The notes beneath the pieces were generated by a model. The model had not been told where the DNA came from and made no database searches. It saw nothing but the letters and a program-made list of their open reading frames with translations. Shown in pieces: positions 61,225-64,000 of a DNA stretch of 64,000 nt. Location: NCBI GenBank assembly GCA_964619955.1, contig CAZUJF010000001.1, forward strand, positions 186,001 through 250,000, in the 5' to 3' direction. Every line of letters starts with the position of its first letter. The stretch's first letter is position 1. The position numbers and the translations under genes are program-made. The DNA is from JACQFK01 sp964619955. GTDB taxonomy: Bacteria; Planctomycetota; MHYJ01; JACPRB01.

Positions 61225-61875
61225 TCAACGGCGGGAAAGCGGGACGAGGAAGGCCCGCAGGCGTTCGGCGGCGATGCGGGAGCGGCGCGCGTCCCGGAGC
61301 ACGCCTCCGGGACGGAACAGCAGCGCCGCCAGCACGGGGAGGCAGCCGTCATAGCGGGAGGCGAGCGGCGCCGACGGCGTGTCGAGCACGACCTTCGCGC
61401 AAAGGAAGGGCAGCGAGCGTTCGCGCGCGACGGCGCCCACCGCCCCCGACTCCATGTCGACCACGAGCGCACCGCTGCGGCGGGCGAGATCGGCTTTCCC
61501 GGCCGCATCGTTGAGCACGGCGTCCACCGCGGCCGAGGCTCCCCGGCGGCAGGGCGTCGTGGAAACCAGCCGCTCCAGAAGGGCGGGATCGGCGGGGAAG
61601 TCCGCGGAGCCGCCGAGGACGAGATCCCCCGGCCGAAGCTCGTCGCTCAGCGCGCCGGCGAATCCCGCGGAGACCAGCGCGTCGAGCGGTCCGGCGTCGG
61701 CGAGGAGGCGGGCGGCGCGGTCCGCCCGCCGGTGGCCCACTCCCGAGAGGATGAGCCGGAAGCCGGGGGTTTCGTAGCAGGGCAGGCCGCCGCAGACGAC
61801 GACGGACGCCTTCAGGTCCCGAAGCGCGGGGGCCACCTCCGAGCGGAGGGCCGCGACGATCCCGAGGGGCGCCAT
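61225..61875 (-). CDS. hpnG: Hopanoid-associated phosphorylase HpnG
   Basis: 216 residues. A nucleoside-phosphorylase fold (GIVAALRSEVAPAL, LVSAGFAGALSDELRPGDLVLG, LVVDMESGAVGAVARERSLPFLCAKVV with the MES and Asp region). HpnG removes adenine from adenosylhopane by phosphorolysis to give a phospho-ribosylhopane. It follows hpnH by 9 bp, which fits its place as the next step after HpnH. The N-terminus MAPLGIVAALRSE is typical. Confidence 0.85.
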   Translation of the reverse strand: MAPLGIVAALRSEVAPALRDLKASVVVCGGLPCYETPGFRLILSGVGHRRADRAARLLADAGPLDALVSAGFAGALSDELRPGDLVLGGSADFPADPALLERLVSTTPCRRGASAAVDAVLNDAAGKADLARRSGALVVDMESGAVGAVARERSLPFLCAKVVLDTPSAPLASRYDGCLPVLAALLFRPGGVLRDARRSRIAAERLRAFLVPLSRR

Positions 61876-61884
61876 GCGAAAGCC

Positions 61885-62886
61885 CTACGAGAGCATCTTG
61901 ACGGCGTTGTAGAGCTGCCGTCCGATCGTGATGCCGCGCCCCGAGGCCACCGTCGGCTCGAAGCCCGCGTGGACCATGCAGGTCTGGCAGCGGGGCTCGC
62001 CCGAGGCGGGCCCGTACTTGTGCCAGTCCGTCTTGTCCACGAGGTCCTTGAACGTGGGGTGGTAGGCGTCGCGCAGCATGTAGCAGGGGCCCTGCCAGCC
62101 CTTGGGCGTCCGGGTCGGATTGCCCCAGGCGGTGCAGGTCAGTTCCTGCTCGCCCTTGAGGAAGTCCAGGTAGAGCTGCGAATTGCCGAACCACTCCTCC
62201 TTGACCATGCCGAGCAGCTTGCGGAAACGCTCGTTGACCTGCTGCCGCCGGAGGAAGAAGTCCTTGCCCGTCTGGTCGAAATCGTAGCCCGGAGAGACGA
62301 GCAGGCCGTGGAAGCCGACATCCTCCATGAGGGTGCGGAAGAGTTCGGCGAGATCGTCGATCTTGGTCTCGGCGAAGACGGTGCAGTTGGCGTTGACCCG
62401 GTACCCCCGTTCGATCGCCAGCTTGCTGGCCTCGATGGCCTTCTTGTAGCAGCCGGGGCGCTGCGTGACGTGGTCGTGCGTCTCCTCCTGTCCGTCGAGG
62501 TGGATCGCGAAGACCAGCTTGGGGGAGGGCGGGACCTTCTCCAGGAACTTGGGCAGGAGCAGCGCGTTGGTGCAGATGATGACGTATTTGCCGCGCTCCA
62601 GGATCCCGCCGACGATTTTGTCGATGTCGGTATGCACGAGCGGCTCGCCGCCGCACACGGAGACCATGGGGGCGCCGCATTCATCCACGGAAGTGAGGCA
62701 CTCCTCGACGGTCAGCCATTCGGATTTCGGCCCGGCATAGCGGTCCGGGGTGCAGCCGAGGCAGACGAGGTTGCAGGTGTGGAGCGGCTCCAGCATCATC
62801 ACGACCGGGAAGCGTTCCTGCCCGGACATCCGCTTGCCGACCAGGTATTTGGCCATGTTGAAGGTGAGATGCAACGGTTGACGCAT
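61885..62886 (-). CDS. hpnH: Adenosyl-hopene transferase HpnH (radical SAM)
   Basis: 333 residues. The radical SAM motif is CNLVCLGC (CxxxCxxC), followed by SVCGGEPLVHTDID. The C-terminal part has the extra cysteines of the HpnH group (CYMLRDAYHPTF, CQTCMVHAGFEPTVASG). HpnH adds an adenosyl radical to diploptene, starting C35 hopanoid synthesis. Stop-to-start distance to shc is 3 bp and to hpnG 9 bp, so it is one operon. MRQPLHLTFNMAKYLVGKR is the usual N-terminus. Confidence 0.95.
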   Translation of the reverse strand: MRQPLHLTFNMAKYLVGKRMSGQERFPVVMMLEPLHTCNLVCLGCTPDRYAGPKSEWLTVEECLTSVDECGAPMVSVCGGEPLVHTDIDKIVGGILERGKYVIICTNALLLPKFLEKVPPSPKLVFAIHLDGQEETHDHVTQRPGCYKKAIEASKLAIERGYRVNANCTVFAETKIDDLAELFRTLMEDVGFHGLLVSPGYDFDQTGKDFFLRRQQVNERFRKLLGMVKEEWFGNSQLYLDFLKGEQELTCTAWGNPTRTPKGWQGPCYMLRDAYHPTFKDLVDKTDWHKYGPASGEPRCQTCMVHAGFEPTVASGRGITIGRQLYNAVKMLS

Positions 62887-62889
62887 GGG

Positions 62890-63999
62890 TCAATTCCTCC
62901 TGCCGCTGGACGCCACCACCCACTCGAAGCGATCGGTCGCGGGTTTCCGCAGGCCCGTCGCCTCCGCCACCGCCTGAAGGGCCAGCAGCGGGAAGTAATG
63001 GCGGTACATCGTGTACACGAGATAGAAGACCCGGGGGAAGCCCGTGCCCGTGTGCTCGTCCTCGTCCCAGGTGCCGTCGGACCGCTGCCGGGTCAGGATC
63101 CACTCCACGCCGTGAAGGACGGCCGGGTCCTTGGGGCCGGCCCCCGTGGCGAGCAGGCCGAGCAGCGCCCAGGCGGTCTGCGACGGCGTGCTGGGCCCCT
63201 TGCCCTTCAGCGAAGGTTCGTTGTAGGACCGGCAGGATTCGCCCCAGCCGCCGTCGGGATTCTGCACGGAGCGCAGCCAGTCCGCGGAACGCTGCACCCA
63301 GCCCTCGCGCATGTCGGCGCCGACGGCCTTGAGGCCGACGAGCACCTGCCAGGTTCCGTAGATGTAATTCACGCCCCAGCGGCCGAACCAGGTGCCGTCG
63401 ACCTCCTGGGTCCGTTTGAGGAACTGGATCGCGCGCTGCACGAAGCGCTCCTCGGTGCGGACGCCGACGTAGCCGAAGGCCTCCAGGATGCGCCCGGTGA
63501 GGTCGGCCGTGCTCGGATCGAGCATGGCGTTGTGGTCCGCCCAGGGGAGATGCTCCAGGAATTCCAGGTTGACGTTGCGGTCGAAGGCGCCCCAGCCGCC
63601 GTCCAGGTTCTGCATGCTCTTGAGCCAGTCGAGGCCGGGATTGAATCCGGGGGCGTTGCGGCGGCCGGCGAAGGAGAGGCCCATCAGGACCGCGCAGGTG
63701 TCGTCCGTGTCCGGATAGACCGGATTGTCGAACTCGAACGCCCAGGCGCCGGGTTTCCCGCCCGGGTTGTTGACCTGCCAGTCGCCGTCCGTGAAGACCT
63801 GCTTGGAGAGCAGCCAGTCGGAGCCCTGCTGGACGGCGGCGGATTCGGACATCCCGGAGCGGGCGAGGGCGTGCACGGCCCAGGCGGTGTCCCATATCGC
63901 GCTGAAGCAGGGCTGCCAGCGGATGACGTCGCCGTCCTCGATCGCGAGGTCGTTGAACTCCTTGAGGGCCTTGGCGACCTCGGGCGAATCCTTCGCGTA
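62890..63999 (-). CDS. shc: Squalene-hopene cyclase, C-terminal 369 residues (cut by window)
   Basis: The frame is open to the right edge, so the N-terminal half is missing. YPDTDDTCAVLMGL contains the catalytic DxDD motif that protonates squalene. QW-type repeats are frequent (QNLDGGWGAFD, QNPDGGWGES, QEVDGTWFGRWGVNYIYGTWQVL, QRSDGTWDED). The N-terminal remainder PCFSAIWDTAWAVHALARSG is also typical. It makes the C30 hopanoid scaffold that HpnH and HpnG extend. Membrane-associated enzyme. Confidence 0.95.
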   Translation of the reverse strand, partial: YAKDSPEVAKALKEFNDLAIEDGDVIRWQPCFSAIWDTAWAVHALARSGMSESAAVQQGSDWLLSKQVFTDGDWQVNNPGGKPGAWAFEFDNPVYPDTDDTCAVLMGLSFAGRRNAPGFNPGLDWLKSMQNLDGGWGAFDRNVNLEFLEHLPWADHNAMLDPSTADLTGRILEAFGYVGVRTEERFVQRAIQFLKRTQEVDGTWFGRWGVNYIYGTWQVLVGLKAVGADMREGWVQRSADWLRSVQNPDGGWGESCRSYNEPSLKGKGPSTPSQTAWALLGLLATGAGPKDPAVLHGVEWILTRQRSDGTWDEDEHTGTGFPRVFYLVYTMYRHYFPLLALQAVAEATGLRKPATDRFEWVVASSGRRN

Positions 64000-64000
64000 G

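Overview
The window looks like a chromosome segment of a high-GC member of the Planctomycetota or a close relative. The best evidence is the set of secreted families typical of that phylum: two DUF1501 proteins with Tat-like leaders, two DUF1549/DUF1553 proteins, a planctomycete-type cytochrome c/WD40 protein, a PPC-domain protein, four PQQ-type beta-propellers with the WTQFRG-like opening, and a ThuA protein. A true outer membrane is implied by KdsB, a heptosyltransferase, LPS-type glycosyltransferase and kinases. Hopanoids are implied by squalene-hopene cyclase, HpnH and HpnG. No insertion sequence, phage, CRISPR array or rRNA was seen.

Layout. 1-6.8 kb: surface polysaccharide genes (flippase, GDP-fucose-synthase-like reductase, a four-gene sugar-nucleotide operon with 4-bp overlaps, GT2, methyltransferase). 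7.0-11.7 kb: the PrkA-YeaH-SpoVR stress operon, bracketed by two long related hairpins whose 11-bp core is inverted between copies. 11.8-16.3 kb: LysM protein, fused SecDF, YajC. 16.4-22.9 kb: PilZ protein, LamG protein with a sorting tail, a pseudokinase, DUF1444 protein, very small proteins, tRNA-Arg, PuuD-like membrane protein. 22.9-30.8 kb: a leftward LPS-core/nucleotide block (kinase, waaF, GT4, kdsB, pyrG, DUF1844, cupredoxin-like lipoprotein) and a divergent double-kinase protein. 30.8-41.4 kb: mixed metabolic and secreted genes, tRNA-dihydrouridine synthase, the first DUF1501 and DUF1549 pair. 41.5-43.2 kb: initiator tRNA with its promoter and terminator, about 550 bp with no gene I recognise, then a DUF5678 plus retropepsin pair. 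43.2-51.3 kb: a thioredoxin-fold gene interrupted by an in-frame TGA exactly at the first Cys of CGPC, PQQ propellers, metF. 51.3-60.3 kb: a leftward four-gene planctomycete operon. 60.4-64.0 kb: degenerate receiver/DUF4388 protein and the hopanoid genes hpnG, hpnH, shc (cut by the window end).

The most interesting observation is the 43.2-44.0 kb gene: reading TGA as selenocysteine gives one 262-residue secreted thioredoxin-like protein with a UGPC active site, and a plausible bacterial SECIS stem-loop lies just downstream of the TGA. Other points are: a pseudokinase lacking both catalytic aspartates; a fused tandem LPS-kinase protein; a recurring arrangement in which a -10 hexamer sits only 6-10 nt before the start codon, suggesting leaderless transcripts; and twin 12-bp palindromes over the PilZ-gene promoter. 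All functional statements are from reading the sequence and family knowledge; no search was run.
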